Below, piece after piece: positions 22,573-35,280 of a DNA stretch of 62,000 nucleotides. A program made the position numbers and the translations under genes. The stretch lies in NCBI GenBank assembly GCA_905221605.1, contig CAJNDS010002754.1:1-62000 (forward strand), in the 5' to 3' direction. Position 1 is the first letter of the stretch. The number at the start of each line of letters is the position of its first letter. The stretch is from Symbiodinium natans. Taxonomy: Eukaryota; Sar; Dinophyceae; Suessiales; Symbiodiniaceae. The notes beneath the pieces were generated by a model. It did no database searches. It worked only from the letters and a program-made list of their open reading frames with translations, and was not told the origin of the DNA.

Positions 22573-25500
22573 CGCGGCCCACCTTTTTTCTGAGGAGAGA
22601 ACCCCAAGCAATTCTGTTTGGGGAACTACAGATGCAAGAATTTCAACTTCCAGTCACTTTCATGCTATCAAATTTATCAATGTCATCCTGGCGCACATCT
22701 TCTTTCAAGCCTCAAAGCCATCGGTACGGCCGCCAGACTCACAGCTGGCCACGACATCCTACGGGTCTGCAAGCGAACTCCTGCTTTGGAAGCTGGGCGG
22801 AACAAGATAGAACGGATGCGTGGCAGAGGCCTGCAAATAGTTGCAGATGGCAGAGGGAGGAAGCTCGGCAAATACGGCACGCGCCCTCTGAATGCCTCCA
22901 GGTTAAAACCATCGAGGCGGAAAGTGCACAAGCGGTGTCTCTATGTGAGTTGTGTGTTTTTGCGCCCCGTACAGCATCTGTGCCCAGAACCGCGCGTTCC
23001 GGCCAGGTGGCTGGGCTCTTCTACTGACCTGCGCCCCTCGGAAGGCAAGGCCTCCAACAAGAGATCTGCATTCCAAAAAGGCACACACGAGGAACGCCTG
23101 CTTGGGGCACATCGACCTTGGACTTCGCACGTGGATCACCACGTAATTTGGGCAAACGCATTTTCTAGACTATCTTAGCTGTAGTGCGGTGCCGGCATGC
23201 CATGGCCTGAATCTGGTTGACGGCTGGCGATGCAATCTGCCAGTCGTCTGCCTGACGGAGCGCAGCGCCAAACCGCGCAAACCGGGTAGCTTCATCTTGC
23301 TCCATCACTGGGACGGCGCATACAAACAAGCAACCAAGGCACACAGGCTGTGCGGACTTTCCGGACTTTCCGGTCTCCGTCGTCCGTGACTCACCATCTC
23401 CTCAAACATCGCCGTGGCACCTCCGTGTGCACTGCACTGCCATGTGCCGTGCGCGGTGCCACTGCCTATATTGCCGATCCTGAAATCAGCAGGTGTCACT
23501 TGGCACGCTTGGCAAGCTGGCATTGGCAGTGTATGCCATTGTCACGAACTCTGTGGACTTCGCGGGATGCACCGGGCCCATGTTGAGGCTCTGCTCCTGA
23601 GACACCTCAGCATACGCGCGCAGTCAGGCATTGGGCCATTACCATGACTGGTGCTACTGCTATGACTCTAATGACCGTTTTTACAAGCATTGCAATTCCT
23701 ACAAGTATGACGATTCTTAGTCTTCTTGTTACTCAGGTGGCGCAGCGAAGGGCATCTGCAAACAGCTGTTTCAATTCTCTTACGCCACTGCATCATGCTG
23801 ACCGACGCACAGAAGCGTGGATGTGAAGCACTGCGCAGGGGAAAGCAGTAGCCTGCTGTGAGGCAGGGTTCAGGATGCCTAGGGTTTAAGCTGTTTCGGG
23901 TTGAGCGAATTGAAATCTGAAGGCTTGCCACAACCTGGCAAACTGCTTCTTGCCATGCCGGCCATGCCGTCTTGCCGACACTGAGACGCCATGGCAACTG
24001 TGCCGGCCATGCCGGCGCAACGGATGGCACTTCAGCGGCAAGCTGCCACCGCCCCGGTGAATTCACATCCTTTGTGGCTTCCGCCAGTTTTGCTTAGCAT
24101 TGCGGAGGCCACGACACTGCGATTCGCAGCGACAGGCAAAAACACCAATGGACGCGGAGCATCGCGGAGCTGTGGCGGCCCCGCAACGCAGCGCACGCGC
24201 TGAGAGCGTGAAATCAAGCGAGGGCTCGGGTTCTTTGCCGGCTTCAGCTGAGCCGCCTCAAGCCGTCAAAAGCGTCAATGCGCCAACATCTCTTGGGTCC
24301 GACACACGGAGTGCTTGACTGCACAAGGACCCTGCATGAGAGACTCATGAGGTGCATCAGAAGTTTTGAAGGGCCACGGGCAGGTGTAGGGCCCTTTCCG
24401 CACCCCAGTGGGCGAAATCTCTTCAAGGAAAGTCTCATGTCGTGACACGCACGCGCAGGTGCCTCTGGTCCCTTAGCCGGCGCTGCGTGCAGCGCCTGCA
24501 GCGCAAGCACAAAAAGCAAGTCAGGCAGTGCCTGGGCTCAACGCGCACCCTCAGAGCCGCGCTGCAAGCAGCAAGGCCGTCCGAGAACGGCACCACCTGT
24601 GAATCCGGGCAATCCGAGGCTTGCATGGAACGCGCGCTTTGGCATGCGCTCGCGAGCACTTTCGTGAGCCGAAGACGAGGCGCATGGGGCGAGGCGCATG
24701 GGACGCCATGTGCCCTTGCGGTGCCTGGCATTGGGGTTCCAATAACATTCTGTGCCGCGGCATGCGCCACGTGATGCGCTGCGTGATGCAGCACATGCCA
24801 CCTGCCAAATTGCACGAGGCGGCCACGTGCGGCCGTGCTTGGTCGAGGCGGTTCCACGAAGCGGGGAGGGCCACAACTAAAGCCGAAGCACATACACTCA
24901 CCGGCTCAACCGAGCTGGCGTCGATCGAAAGCTTCTCGAGGGACAAGTTGAAGAAGCCATTTTCCAAGGTGCCCTAACATGTTTTGAGGCACATGTAGTC
25001 CCATACAGCGCCTTAAGGCTTTTAGGCCCCTTAAGGCTTTGATGATATGGCCTGATGTTACTCCGTTGAGGGGCGGCGTGGCATCGGCCCGTACATCCAC
25101 GACTAGCACAAGGCCCCTTAAGGCTTCTAGGCCGCTGAAGGCTTGAAGGCCCCTTTAGTGTGCAAGGGTTTCAAAGGCACTTGAGTCTCTTAAACCTGGA
25201 AGCCCCACAGAACTGTGAAAGACCCGCGCAGGCCACGTCCACGCTTTGGCTGACTCGGGCCCAAGCACCGCCCTGTCCGACACACTGGCACAGCCGGAAC
25301 TCAGCAGGGCGGATCCGCGATAAAGTGTGCACCCTTGCACGTGGGACGATTCGCGCAGTATGGTGTGGCGCACGCCGGCGCCAAGGCGCGCCAAGGATCG
25401 CAGAGGCAATGCTGGAATCCCTTGGATCCTGCTTACGAAGCTGGCGATTCATGGAGCGCAGCTGACCTTGTGGCTATCATTGGTCCAAAGGGAAAGGCAC

Positions 25501-25690
25501 AAGGCCACTCACCCGATGTGCGGCGAGAGTCCGATAGGCATCAGTTTGGCTCAGCATCTGGGCGAGTGGCCACATCACAAAGCCCGTGGATTAGCAAATC
25601 GACACGTCCATCTGCGGCAGCTGCCCCGCTGCAGCTGCAGGCAAGGCGTCGCCTCTGGCATCGTGCATTATAACGCGCAGGCACACGCAG
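22573..25690. other. 3.1 kb without a recognised gene
   Basis: Frames up to about 186 codons (plus 22618-23178) occur without family motifs. Minor direct repeats are GGACTTTCC at 23,354-23,373, GCCGGCCATGCC at 23,950-24,015 and CCCCTTAAGGCTT at 25,019-25,125. No RNA gene was seen. Confidence 0.45.
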
Positions 25691-25699
25691 TGACGCGGT

Positions 25700-26012
25700 G
25701 GTTGGAAGCTTCTGCTTTCGGGCTGCAGGCCTCTGAGGGATGCTTTGGGGAAAAGAGACCGTCGGCAAGGAAAGCAGGGAGAATTTGAAAGATCTGAAAG
25801 CACACAGCGACTCCTCGGAACAAGCTGCCTCGGTCAGCGAATGGGCCTGAAGTGCTGCCTGCTGGCCACAGGGCTCTCCCGCTGGGTGCGGCGTTTTCGG
25901 GTTGCAGGGCTCTTTGGCATGCTCTGGGGTACAGAGAACGCCGGCAAGGAATGCAAGAGCCTCCCTGGGACCTGAACTCTGGGAGAAGCTGAAGGATCTG
26001 AAAGCATGAGTG
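25700..26012. repeat. Diverged direct repeat, two copies
   Basis: Copy 1 (about 25,705-25,800) and copy 2 (about 25,885-26,012) share the order TTTCGGG(C/T)TGCAGG, ATGCT(T/C)TGGGG, ACCG/CGCCGGCAAGGAA and GATCTGAAAGCA. Copy 2 carries about 20 extra bases. On the minus strand both give a related peptide, but other frames and strands are equally open. Confidence 0.65.
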
Positions 26013-26034
26013 CAATGAGGCGGCACCGAGGCTT

Positions 26035-26760
26035 TTGGTGTTGGCAGTGGGCCATCGGTGCAAGGCACGAAGAGTCGAAGCTGAAGTAACTGAAGTCCCA
26101 AACAGCATGCTTCTGCCTGCCTCAAACGACTCAAAGGCCCCCAGAGGACCGTGTGCCGTTCTCAAGCACAGCTTCTCACACGCAAAGTACATCGGAGTCA
26201 CATGGCAGGTCCGTCACGAGATCGCGGCCCGCAGGCAGAAGCGGCATCGGCGAAGGGCCGCAGCCTCCCCTGAGCTGGACACGCTCAACGCTGCAAGCAC
26301 CTCTACGAGTCAGGCATGGCGTGCAACGGCAACGGGGATGGTGGGGCAGAGGTTAGCTGCTACGCAGGCTGCACTGAGACGGCCAGAAGCATCTCTGCAA
26401 CTGCTTCCACAGATTTCTTCATCTAAGCAGAGCCCTGGGGTTGCAGGAAGCTCACACCGGAATTGCAACGCAAGCAAAATGTGTGAACTTCAGCCTTCAG
26501 GGCACTCCTGTGCGACAATTGGGAGAAGCGGCTATGACAGATGCGCCAGAGAACGCCCTGCAGCTGCTCCCGTCCAGCAAACTCTCACGGCACGGTTGAA
26601 GAGGATGGGGTGGCTCCCGAGGATGGCTCAGACCCGAGCTTTGCAGAACTTCAGTGTCCAGAGAACCAAAATCACCAGGATCACCAGGGCACAGGGACCA
26701 AGTGACGTGAGGGCGATCCCAACACCATGCGCTCAGCACTTGTTGGGAGCGCCACAGTAG
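26035..26760 (+). CDS. 241-codon open frame, doubtful
   Basis: This is the longest open frame outside repeats and the LTR element. The product would be rich in Ala, Arg, Ser and Gln with no hydrophobic core, no membrane segment and no known motif. A 203-codon frame overlaps it on the minus strand (26497-27108). In this GC-rich stretch (few stop codons expected) a frame of this length is not surprising. I would not call it a gene without transcript evidence. Confidence 0.12.
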   Translation: MVLAVGHRCKARRVEAEVTEVPNSMLLPASNDSKAPRGPCAVLKHSFSHAKYIGVTWQVRHEIAARRQKRHRRRAAASPELDTLNAASTSTSQAWRATATGMVGQRLAATQAALRRPEASLQLLPQISSSKQSPGVAGSSHRNCNASKMCELQPSGHSCATIGRSGYDRCARERPAAAPVQQTLTARLKRMGWLPRMAQTRALQNFSVQRTKITRITRAQGPSDVRAIPTPCAQHLLGAPQ

Positions 26761-29476
26761 GGGTGAAAGACAACAGGTCCGCTGCAACTTTGGCGCAAAC
26801 CTTATAACCTGTGCTCTTTTCATGACCTTTCGGAAGGCTGCCCCCCCAAGTTTGCCAGCCAACCGCCTGTATGCTTGGGCAGGCCTCTTGCACTCGTTGC
26901 GGCGCACTAGCGCGCCATGGCCCTCGCGGCTGCCCCTGAGCACTCTCTTTCTGTTGACTGTCAGTCCAGCCCCATGCGTGCTAGGCGCGCGCCCGCGCGG
27001 CCGGCGAGGCCGGCTCTGTTGATGCCACAGCCATGGGTGACCAGAGGCACAGAGCCCGGCGCAAGCTGTGCACAGAATGCAAGCTCTTCCGCCATCGACA
27101 TGGCACATCGCAAGCTCTTGCAGGGCATCTATGAGTCTATGCCATGCTGCGTTCCTCTGGTCTCACGTTGCGTGGCTTCACAGATCTCGGCGGCGAGGAA
27201 CTAGCGGATACTAGCAGACTTACGGCCTTTTATGGCCGATCGGCTGCGAGAAGCAACGACCATTCCATGGCGCTAGATGCGCTAGCTTGGATCCGGATCA
27301 AAGCGGAGGAGAGGATGCGGAGGTCGAGGCTGTCGCCCATGGCCGGAAGCTGCGCTGAGGGCTACGCTTAGGGCATCCCATGCCTCTGCCAGACCTGCCC
27401 AAACTTTTCTTCCCACAGAGGCAGGCACCAACAGTGCGATGCTCCAGGCTCTCAACATGTTTCAGACGCTCCTTTTGCGCTCGAACATGAATGTTCCAGC
27501 TAAGATTAATCGACATCTGCCGTGACGCCAATTCTCGCCATGAAAGGACTGGCAACCCCCTAACAGTTACATTGGAGAATGAGAGCCGCAAACAGTTCGG
27601 CAAACAACAGTTACATTTCGGAGCCTTCAAAACAGATCTGATGGCAGGCAAGTCCCCGTGCAGCGGGACAGTTCCGGCCTTGCCTCAGGCCAGCCCCGCA
27701 GCTCCTCCGTGTCCATTCTGACGGACAGGGCAACATCACCCGTAAAGTCCGTGAAATCCTAATGTTGGAGATGTTGGAGCAACAGGTGGGCAAAACAGAT
27801 GCATGTCCGAGGTCGCCATTTTGAGACGTCTGCGCGTACAGTCCCACCCACACCTCTGGCACTACCGCAGCTTCGGCCGTGCGGGCCAAAGCATGCTCAC
27901 AAGGATCTGTAGTGATCGTGCTCAAACCTGTTGCAATCTGGTCTGTTTGTGAATGACTGCCAGACGTCCTGGGACGCACAGCACAAGGACACGCTGTCGA
28001 TGTTCACACTGTGATTGACTTCTGTTGAAAGCATCATGTTAAGCATATTGCATCTGCAGTTGCCAGCTTTTCAAGGAGCATGTGAGAAGAAGCGCTCATG
28101 TCGACTGCATCCCGGCCTACGTGCTTATCTTTCGGCTACGATGCAATGACCAGACTAGAGTCCTCTGCCACAAGCGACCCGGTTGCCCCCACTTTTCCTA
28201 ACTGCCTGTGCGCACACAAGCACCTACATCTCCAAAGGATTCGAATGGAACGTGGCGGCCTAGGTTCAGAGACTTGAAAACCCAGTATAGGCTCACGAAG
28301 AAAGCAGGTGCATCAACGCTGCATGACCAATGGGAGGGGTGGTTCCCACTGCGTAGCCAAGGCCACTGGGTCCGCGGCACATCGGCGTGTAGCTGGAAAG
28401 CAAGAGCGCATCCTCAAACCATCCGCGGGATACGCCAGGCCCTGCAGAGACTGGAAGTTGCCCGGGCCGCCACAAACAGGGCGGGGCTACGCGACAGTCA
28501 AGCCTAGATATGTCCCGGCAGTGTTTCCAGGTCCGAACTATGACCGTTCGCGGGTAGGAAGTTAAGACTGATTGGAACCTTGGGTATCGCTCTGCGATTC
28601 GCTCTATGCCACTCTGCAGCATAGGCGTAGCAAAACGATTGAGGCAGGCGTTCTGCGAGCTCACTGCGTTGGCTGCAAAAAAGAATTACAAAAACCCAGC
28701 GTGCTTGCCAAGACACGGACAATCCAATACGAATGGGGGCTCCGCGACATCTGCATCACACGGATCATGTGATGGGCACAGATGTTTCCATGCCGCAACA
28801 ATGCCGTACTTTCAACAGCAACGTGTGAGACCTGCAAACTCCACACGACATCCCCTCTCTTCCTTCCTTCCTTCCTTCCTTCCTCAGCACGTGACCCGCC
28901 CCCCGGCCCACATGGGCGTGCGTATGCGATCCAGCCGGTGTGAAACATCTACGTGGGATACACCTCCCACCTTGGGAAAGCTTCTGCATCCTGTGTGTGG
29001 AGACGTGAATGTTTGTGATCGGACTTCCCCAAAGCTGAGGGAACGCAGAGCGGAGCGCACCCGCCACACGGAGCACCACACAGGGGAGGTGGTGTGTGCT
29101 CTTCTCAGAGGGGCACATAGGTAGCTGCGGACAGAGCAGAGAACCTCCTGAGCTACTCAAGAGCATTGGTCTCCTCTCTCTCTCTTTCGGTTCAGCAGCT
29201 CTACGGCCAACAGCAACACAGCCCGCTGTCGTCCCAGACACCGCTGAACCGGAAGGCTGCTTTCAGCGGCACATGAGTCACAGATCCAGCCGATGGCAAG
29301 AGTGATAGGCTGGGTGGAACATGCCGGAACTGCCACATACTGCCACATACTGCCACAGGGCGCAAGATTTCTGGCATTTCTGGCATTTCTGGCGTTTCTG
29401 GCATTGCTGGCATCGGTGCCATCTGTCAGAGGGAGATGCTAGGCAAGGCTAGGTACTACGGACAAGACCTTGTCGA
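26761..29476. other. 2.7 kb without a recognised gene
   Basis: Only chance-sized frames. A TTCC tetranucleotide run of about six units lies at 28,856-28,884. Short TTTCTGGCA repeats and three TGCCACATAC copies lie at 29,330-29,415. The 19-bp word TCTTTCGGCTACGAT-CAATG occurs at 28,130 and again at 29,500. Confidence 0.5.
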
Positions 29477-30420
29477 GCTGAGCAGTTTGCACGCCGGTCT
29501 TTCGGCTACGATACAATGAGCACGTGCCACGCCAGGGAAAAGCCACGACTTCGGCAATCTTGGGCATTTCGCGAGCATAGCACGCAAGAAAGACTCGTGC
29601 AGAAATCAATCGCCTTGAGTTCAGAATGATTACGGGCTGATGGCCTGAAGGTTGTCATGACCTGACTCCATGATTAAAGCACTGCCAACGCAACTGAACA
29701 CCGCACTTGCAGTCACTAGCATGAAGAACGCCCGCAAGCTTCAGACTTGTCCAGCAAATTTTTTCGGGCGGCGAAACGTGCTGTGTCGCTGCATCTTCTT
29801 ACCATAATCCTTCGTGCAGCAAAACTTGCTCGGCCTCCATGCCAAACAAAGCTCCTGGGCCCTCGGCACTCTATGCACGAGCTGTGGTGGCAGCTGCGGC
29901 GAAACCGCGGGGAGACTCCTTCAAACAGTTTTTGGAAACTTCCTGCACCAAGAATGCTCTTCCAAGCTGCGTGCCTCAGAAACTCATGATTCAAGTACCA
30001 GCCAACAGGCTGATCACCTGGATGGAACATTCCTCCTCGGTAGCGCGAGCATCCGGCAACGGTCTTCAGTCAGAAGAGCCTGGGAACCGAAGGTGTTTTT
30101 TCTGGAGGCGCGGCCTGACGTGGGGCATGTCTCGAGCCTAGGGTCGGACCCTGGAAATCAAGATCGCCAACTTAAGTACAATGCCCGGTTCCCTGCTTGC
30201 CATTACACTTCGGAAATCAGCAGCCCCACACTTAGCGTAAGGCATCGGCAGTGGTTTCAGCATCCGTCTTCTCCAGGCGGTTGCAGATGGCGCCAGCGCT
30301 ACACGGTTGAAGAAGTAGCGCTTCTCTTAAGACCACATCACAACCAAAACAAGGCTGGAGCTGGGCAAATTGTACATCGTAAGTGCTCGGGCGAATGAGG
30401 AAAAGATGGCAGGGAGGAAA
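29477..30420. repeat. Diverged segmental duplication, copy 1
   Basis: This segment matches 30,435-31,010 in the same order. Shared landmarks are GCATTTCGCGAGC, GGGCTGATGGCCTGAAG, CCTGACTCCATG, CTTGCAGTCACT, a long block CTCCTGGGCCCTCGGCACTC to GCTCTTCCAAGCTGCG, and CATGATTCA. The long block (about 29,850-29,970) is nearly identical in both copies while the flanks are diverged and carry indels. A shorter relative (GCTGATGGCCCGAAGCATG, ACTGATGCACCAGCG) lies at about 33,942-34,000. Open frames across the conserved block differ in their flanks and have no domain. Confidence 0.8.
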
Positions 30421-30434
30421 GTCTTGTTCTAGAG

Positions 30435-31010
30435 GGGCAGTTTGCGCGCCGGCCTTTCAAAGAAGCATGTGCCACGCAAGGGAGAGGTGACGACTTCGCC
30501 AAGCTGGGGCATTTCGCGAGCCCAGCACTTGTCTACAGAGGAAAGACGCGAGCAGAAATCAAGCGCCTCAAGTTCAGAACGAATGATGACGGGCTGATGG
30601 CCTGAAGCATTCGTGACCTGACTCCATGCACAAAGCACTACCGATGCAACAGAAACCTGCGCTTGCAGTCACTCGGGCCGCTCGGGGCACGAATAACGGC
30701 CGCCAATTTCAAGCTTGTCCAGTACACGCGTCCAGATCAATGGTGCAGCATGCCATCTTGCTACATCTTCTCACCATAATGCTTCGTGGAGCAAACCTGC
30801 TCACCTTCCGAGAATCTCCTGGGCCCTCGGCACTCTATGCACGAGCTGGGGTGGCAGCTGCGGCGAAACCGCGAGGAGACTCCTTCAAACAGTTTTTGGA
30901 AACTTCCTGCACCAAGAATGCTCTTCCAAGCTGCGCGCCTCAGACATTCATGATTCAGGTACATGCCGCTCCGTTTCTGCATGCCAAGCCGGGTGGAACA
31001 TGATAGAACG
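30435..31010. repeat. Diverged segmental duplication, copy 2
   Basis: Second copy of the 29,477-30,420 segment, shorter. The best-kept part, about 30,810-30,945, encodes the same peptide in one plus frame (GPSALYARAGVAAAAKPRG), with a frame that stays open for about 125 codons. Conservation of both the bases and the open frame could mean a fragment of a coding exon, but the GC content alone may explain it. Confidence 0.8.
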
Positions 31011-31069
31011 TATGGAACATTCCGCCGAGGCTGCCCGCGCATATGGCAACGGAGACGAGCCTGGGATGG

Positions 31070-31400
31070 ACCCATCTCAAGTGTGACATGTCAGGTGCGA
31101 CCCAGCTCAGGTGTGACCCATCTCAAGTCCCGCCCATCTCCTCCGGTGTGAGCCATCTCACATGGTACTCATCTCAGGGAGGACCCAGCTCAGGTGTGAC
31201 CCAGCTCAGGTGATACCCGCCTCAGTCTGATCCGTTTCAGGCAGGACCTATCTCAGGTGCGACCCATCTCAGGTGTGACACCTGTCAGGTCAAACCCATC
31301 TCAGATGGGACCCATCGCAGGTACTACCCATCTCCAAACACATCTCCAATGTGACCCATCTCCCAACTCAGATGAGTGTGACCCATCTCAGGCGTGAACC
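31070..31400. repeat. 16-17-bp minisatellite (GACCCATCTCAGGTGT)
   Basis: About 20 imperfect copies of a 16-17-bp unit GACCCATCTCAGGTGT, with variants CCAGCTC, CCGCCTC and TCTCCAA. It starts just after the second segmental copy. Confidence 0.88.
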
Positions 31401-33032
31401 GCAAATGTCTGCTGGAGGCTCGGCCGACCTCGACAGCAAGAAGGGTTCTGCAAAACTTCGGACTTTATGCATTGCCATGTCTGCAAGAATTGGAGAAACG
31501 CCTGGCGAATCGACGACTTTGGTCAGCCTGGAGAGAGCTGGATCGTGGGAAGCAAGAGCGCAACGTCGACACAGAAGCCGTCTTTGGCACATTGAGTTTC
31601 GAACTTGCCTGGGCTGCCTGCGCTGCCTGGGCTGCCTGGGCTGCCTGCGCACTTGAACAAGGTACGTGTGGGTTGATGGGCTCCATCGGCATCGATCAAA
31701 GCAGCGCGTGCCAGACCTGGCATGAAGAAGTCGTGAACAAACAGGGGGGGCGCTCCGGAAGTGGCAGGTCTTGGACCAGGGTCACATCAGCCGCAGACTG
31801 CCGCACGCGTTGCAGGAGCCCATGACCCTGAACCCGAAAGGCCTGAGCGCCCCTATCGCCATCTCAAGATTGATCTTGCAGCTGAAACTGAGGGAGAGTG
31901 TCAAGGTTCACGAGACGTGACCTTCACCGATCGAGACTTCAGCCCTAAAACAAGACATTTCAGACGGGGAAATGCCAGACTCAGCCCATCACAGTCTGCC
32001 ACCGGCCCATCCCCCGACACAGGCAAGCTCACAGCACCCGAATCACACACAAGACACACAAGGGGTGGTGGCTGTTGCGGACAGCCAGCTGCGAGCTGCC
32101 AATGGCACAGCATGGGCGCAGGGGGAGGGAGAACGATTCAGGGTTTAGGGTTTAGGGTTGAGGGTTTAGGCATCACTGCAGAAGGGCAATCGGCGCTTTC
32201 TTCAGAGTGGCTGCCGGGCCCGAGATGCGTGAACATCCACACCAGTCTTCAAGAGCAAGGCCTTCGGCACGCATCAACTGCAGGAGGCTGCAAACAGAAT
32301 AGCAAAGGCGGTGGCGATCGAAGCCTGGGTGCAGCGCGCTCAGGATAAGCTCACCCACAGCTTGCCTTTGGAGAGCTGTGAAGGACCTGACCAGCAGGAG
32401 TGGTTCATCTCTTCCCGACTTAGTGACTAACCGTGACTAAGCCATCGTCTTTAGACCTTTCCGGGCTTCTGCCCCTGCATCCATGTGAGCGCAGCCGAAA
32501 GCCCTGCAGAGCACTGCAGGGAGCTCTACGCGAAGACATGGTGGGTGCTGATCGATCCCCCCCCCCAACATTTTCCAAAGAGATCGGCAGGAGAACACAC
32601 AAAGGTTGGGGCCAACTCGCCATCAACGCGGCAACCAGTCGGGCATCGTTTGACATCCGCGCAGCGCTTCGGAAGACTGCTCTTGATTTCGGGCACATGC
32701 ATTGTACTAGAAGGCCCTGGCTGAATGTGGGCCGAAGGGTAAGTCAAGATGCAGAGGTGTCTGAAACCTACCCTATTTGGGGAGCTTGCGTTGAAGGGGT
32801 CAATACATTCAATAAGCCTTGGCACTGAAAGCTTTGGTGTGCTCTTTGCTCCTCAGCCAGGAAGCGGTTTGACCTCTTCGCCCCTTAGAAGAAATCGGAC
32901 CTCGGTCATCTCACATCAGTCAGGAGACATAGCCTAAGCCCAACAAACCACTAGATACCTTGAGCTCTAAGTGCTTGGGGTTACTCTCCTCGGCCTCTTC
33001 GTCCTTGGCTCCCTCCTAAACCTCCAGCCGCG
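31401..33032. other. No gene recognised; telomere-like patch
   Basis: GCCTGGGCT decamer-like repeats lie at 31,607-31,650. A short telomere-like patch (GGGTTTAGGGTTTAGGGTTG) lies at about 32,141-32,168. The 195-codon frame at 31,761-32,348 runs through that patch and shows no domain. Confidence 0.5.
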
Positions 33033-33341
33033 ATGCCCTTAGCGAGCGAAGACTCGGCTTTCGTCATATCTTGTCATATCCCAAGGCTGACTGCTGCAAA
33101 TCCCAACCCGCTAGCGTACATATATCTTCATCTCGAAAGCAACACTCACATCGCCGTCGAGGGTTGGTGTGCTGTGGAGGGGATCGCTGCCTTGCGTTCG
33201 GGGACTGGGCCACGGGATGAGGTATACGACCTGCTTTACCATCGCCTTACTGCCCTCGGCCCTACCCTAAAATCTAACATTGGACTGAAAAATCATCCAC
33301 TCATCCCCAAAAGGGTCGCCTTAAACAAGATGTCCCTTTAA
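33033..33341 (+). CDS. Candidate small protein or exon, 102 codons
   Basis: The frame begins at an ATG in the context CCGCGATGC and ends at TAA. Many codons follow a G/A-any-C/T pattern, and the peptide has a mixed, globular-looking composition (for example THIAVEGWCAVEGIAAL, then DEVYDLLYHRLTAL). No opposite-strand frame of similar size competes with it. I recognise no family, signal peptide or membrane segment. It may be a single exon of a larger gene. Of the orphan frames in the window I consider this among the more protein-like, still with low certainty. Confidence 0.25.
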   Translation: MPLASEDSAFVISCHIPRLTAANPNPLAYIYLHLESNTHIAVEGWCAVEGIAALRSGTGPRDEVYDLLYHRLTALGPTLKSNIGLKNHPLIPKRVALNKMSL

Positions 33342-34229
33342 CAAAGGGTGAGAAGGATGTTTCGTTTCGACTACAGTGCTCTCCACAAGCTTTCGGTGCT
33401 CCGACTGCTAGGACATACGAGCTGCCCTTCATCGCCCTGAGAAAAAACAACGATGCCGTTTTTTCCTAATCCTTGAAACTGAAGTTTTTACTTAACTGGC
33501 CCGAAATCCTACCCGGAGCTGTCCCTCCCATCTTGACTGCCACATATGAATAAGTGAATGGCCCTTTCAATTTCGCCACCTCTTCAGAACGTGCTCTTCT
33601 TGCTTTCGTGGCATGCACGCTTGGTCATGCGATAATTCTTTGGAAGACACCTTGCAAGCTGCATGTGCCAAGTACGGCCTTCCCAGAGACAGGGGTCAGA
33701 AATCCACGTTTCGGATACCAGCCTACTATTAGCCCCTGCATCAGCTGACATTCGCCCTGGACAGAGCGGCAGATGGAGCTAGCGATCGGCTGGCTGTGAG
33801 ACCTTTTGCCATGTGCCAGTAACATTGGGAGCTATAACTTTCGAAACCCAACTAAGCAACGCGGAGACCTGAGGACCAGGATGGGATGGGCTTGGGTTTG
33901 GGGCATTCCTCCGCTGCAGCGACGACCCGACTGGTACTGATCGGCTGATGGCCCGAAGCATGCGCGCAGCACTACTGATGCACCAGCGCAGTCGTGATTG
34001 CCCGTGCCCTCTGCATTACAGAGTAAGCACAGCTTACAGTGAGCCCTGTCAGCTGAATACCGGTTCCGGCAGCCGCAGAGTCAGGCCAAAGAGATACACG
34101 TCTCTAGGAACTCCAGTGGGCTCCAGTAGTGATCGCTTCGCTGTCAGAGATCTGTAGGCACAGCTGTCTCCAGGCCGCAGGTCAAGAGCAGGTCAAGAAT
34201 GGGACCTACATGGACGCCCGGATCTCAGT
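33342..34229. other. No gene recognised
   Basis: Only short frames. The 15-bp word TTTCGGATACCAGCC at about 33,709 recurs at about 34,353 and 35,405 inside the tandem duplication. Confidence 0.5.
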
Positions 34230-34994
34230 TGGCTTGGATTGCCCCTCCCCAACGATCGGGATGCTTCTCTCTCCAGGGCTCGCACGGGGCTGTTACGAGT
34301 CCCACTCTGCTAGGACACGTCGTGGGAACTCCATGTGCCGAGAATAGCACGTTTCGGATACCAGCCGAAGAGGTCTTGCATCAGGTCAGTGTTCTGGAAC
34401 CGCGAGACTTTGTGGGGGGGATCGACGTATCAAAGCTGGCGAAGCGATGACAGGCTAAGCAAATCAGCCACCGTGGGAGTCCTCTGGGGCACGGACGATT
34501 CGACAATTCACTGGGCATCTGCAGGAAGATCGCGCGCCAAACGGGAACGACGGCTGTGGCGAACTGGTGCGCTCTCGAAGTCCGTGCTTCTCCGCTTCAG
34601 GCATGACGCGTGTGGCAGTCCACAGCACGCTCAGCACGAGAGGTCGGCGGAGATGCCAATCTTCTCAAAGGCGGACCGAAAATGGACCGCGTTGTCACAA
34701 GGTGGGCTGTGGAGACGGCCTGCGACGTGCGATGACGCACCGCTTATGTTGCCCGCCCAGCTCCCGCCATGTTCTTCCCGGGTTGCCGCAGTCAAGTCTG
34801 TCTTGAGATTTGCCCAGCATTCTGAACTGCATTGTTGCCACGTCTACCCACAGTGCTACAGGGAGGAAAACAGCTCGCCTTTAGCGCGAAGAAACCAGAC
34901 GCTTGTGCCCTGACTCTCACGTCCAAAAGCGTGCTGCGAGCCTCTAAGCATCCACAGCGCATGCACGCGATGGCCTTTTGCGAAGACGTCGTGG
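34230..34994. repeat. Recent tandem duplication, copy A
   Basis: About 765 bp repeats at 35,281-36,046 with an offset of 1051-1052 bp and only about ten visible differences. One of these is a single-base insertion (GTGCGCTCTC against GTGCGTCTCTC). Similarity resumes after the main block (CTGCCAAGC, TCCGCGCTTCGAGCA), where copy B has about 35 extra bases. A 192-codon plus frame (34,335-34,913) is broken by the indel in the other copy, so there is no sign that selection keeps it. Confidence 0.93.
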
Positions 34995-35280
34995 CTCTGC
35001 CAAGCAGACGTCCGCGCTTCGAGCATAAAGCCCCCATCAGCTCGGGCATCGGCGTGTGTTCTCGTGCAGCACATCTACAACGAATCGGCGGGCTTGAAGC
35101 CCCCAAACCCTATACCCTGCATCCTAGTCCCTATACCCCCTGAGCTTAAGCCTGATGGGAGCTGTAGTAGTCATTCTGCCCCGGCCATCGGAAGCTCTGC
35201 CTCTGGCAGGACCGACTCGACAAGATTCTGGGCATCTGCTGGCCAGGGCAGACTGCGTAGAAGCCTGGATCTCAGCGTTT

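Noticed and set aside
29839-30141. NKAPGP as a reverse transcriptase motif
   Set aside because: The following residues do not continue the RT fingers motif, the second copy reads ESPGP, and no YxDD or other RT motif lies nearby.
29477-31400. tRNA or small RNA cluster as the reason for conserved blocks
   Set aside because: No cloverleaf, box A/B pair or snRNA core could be found by eye.
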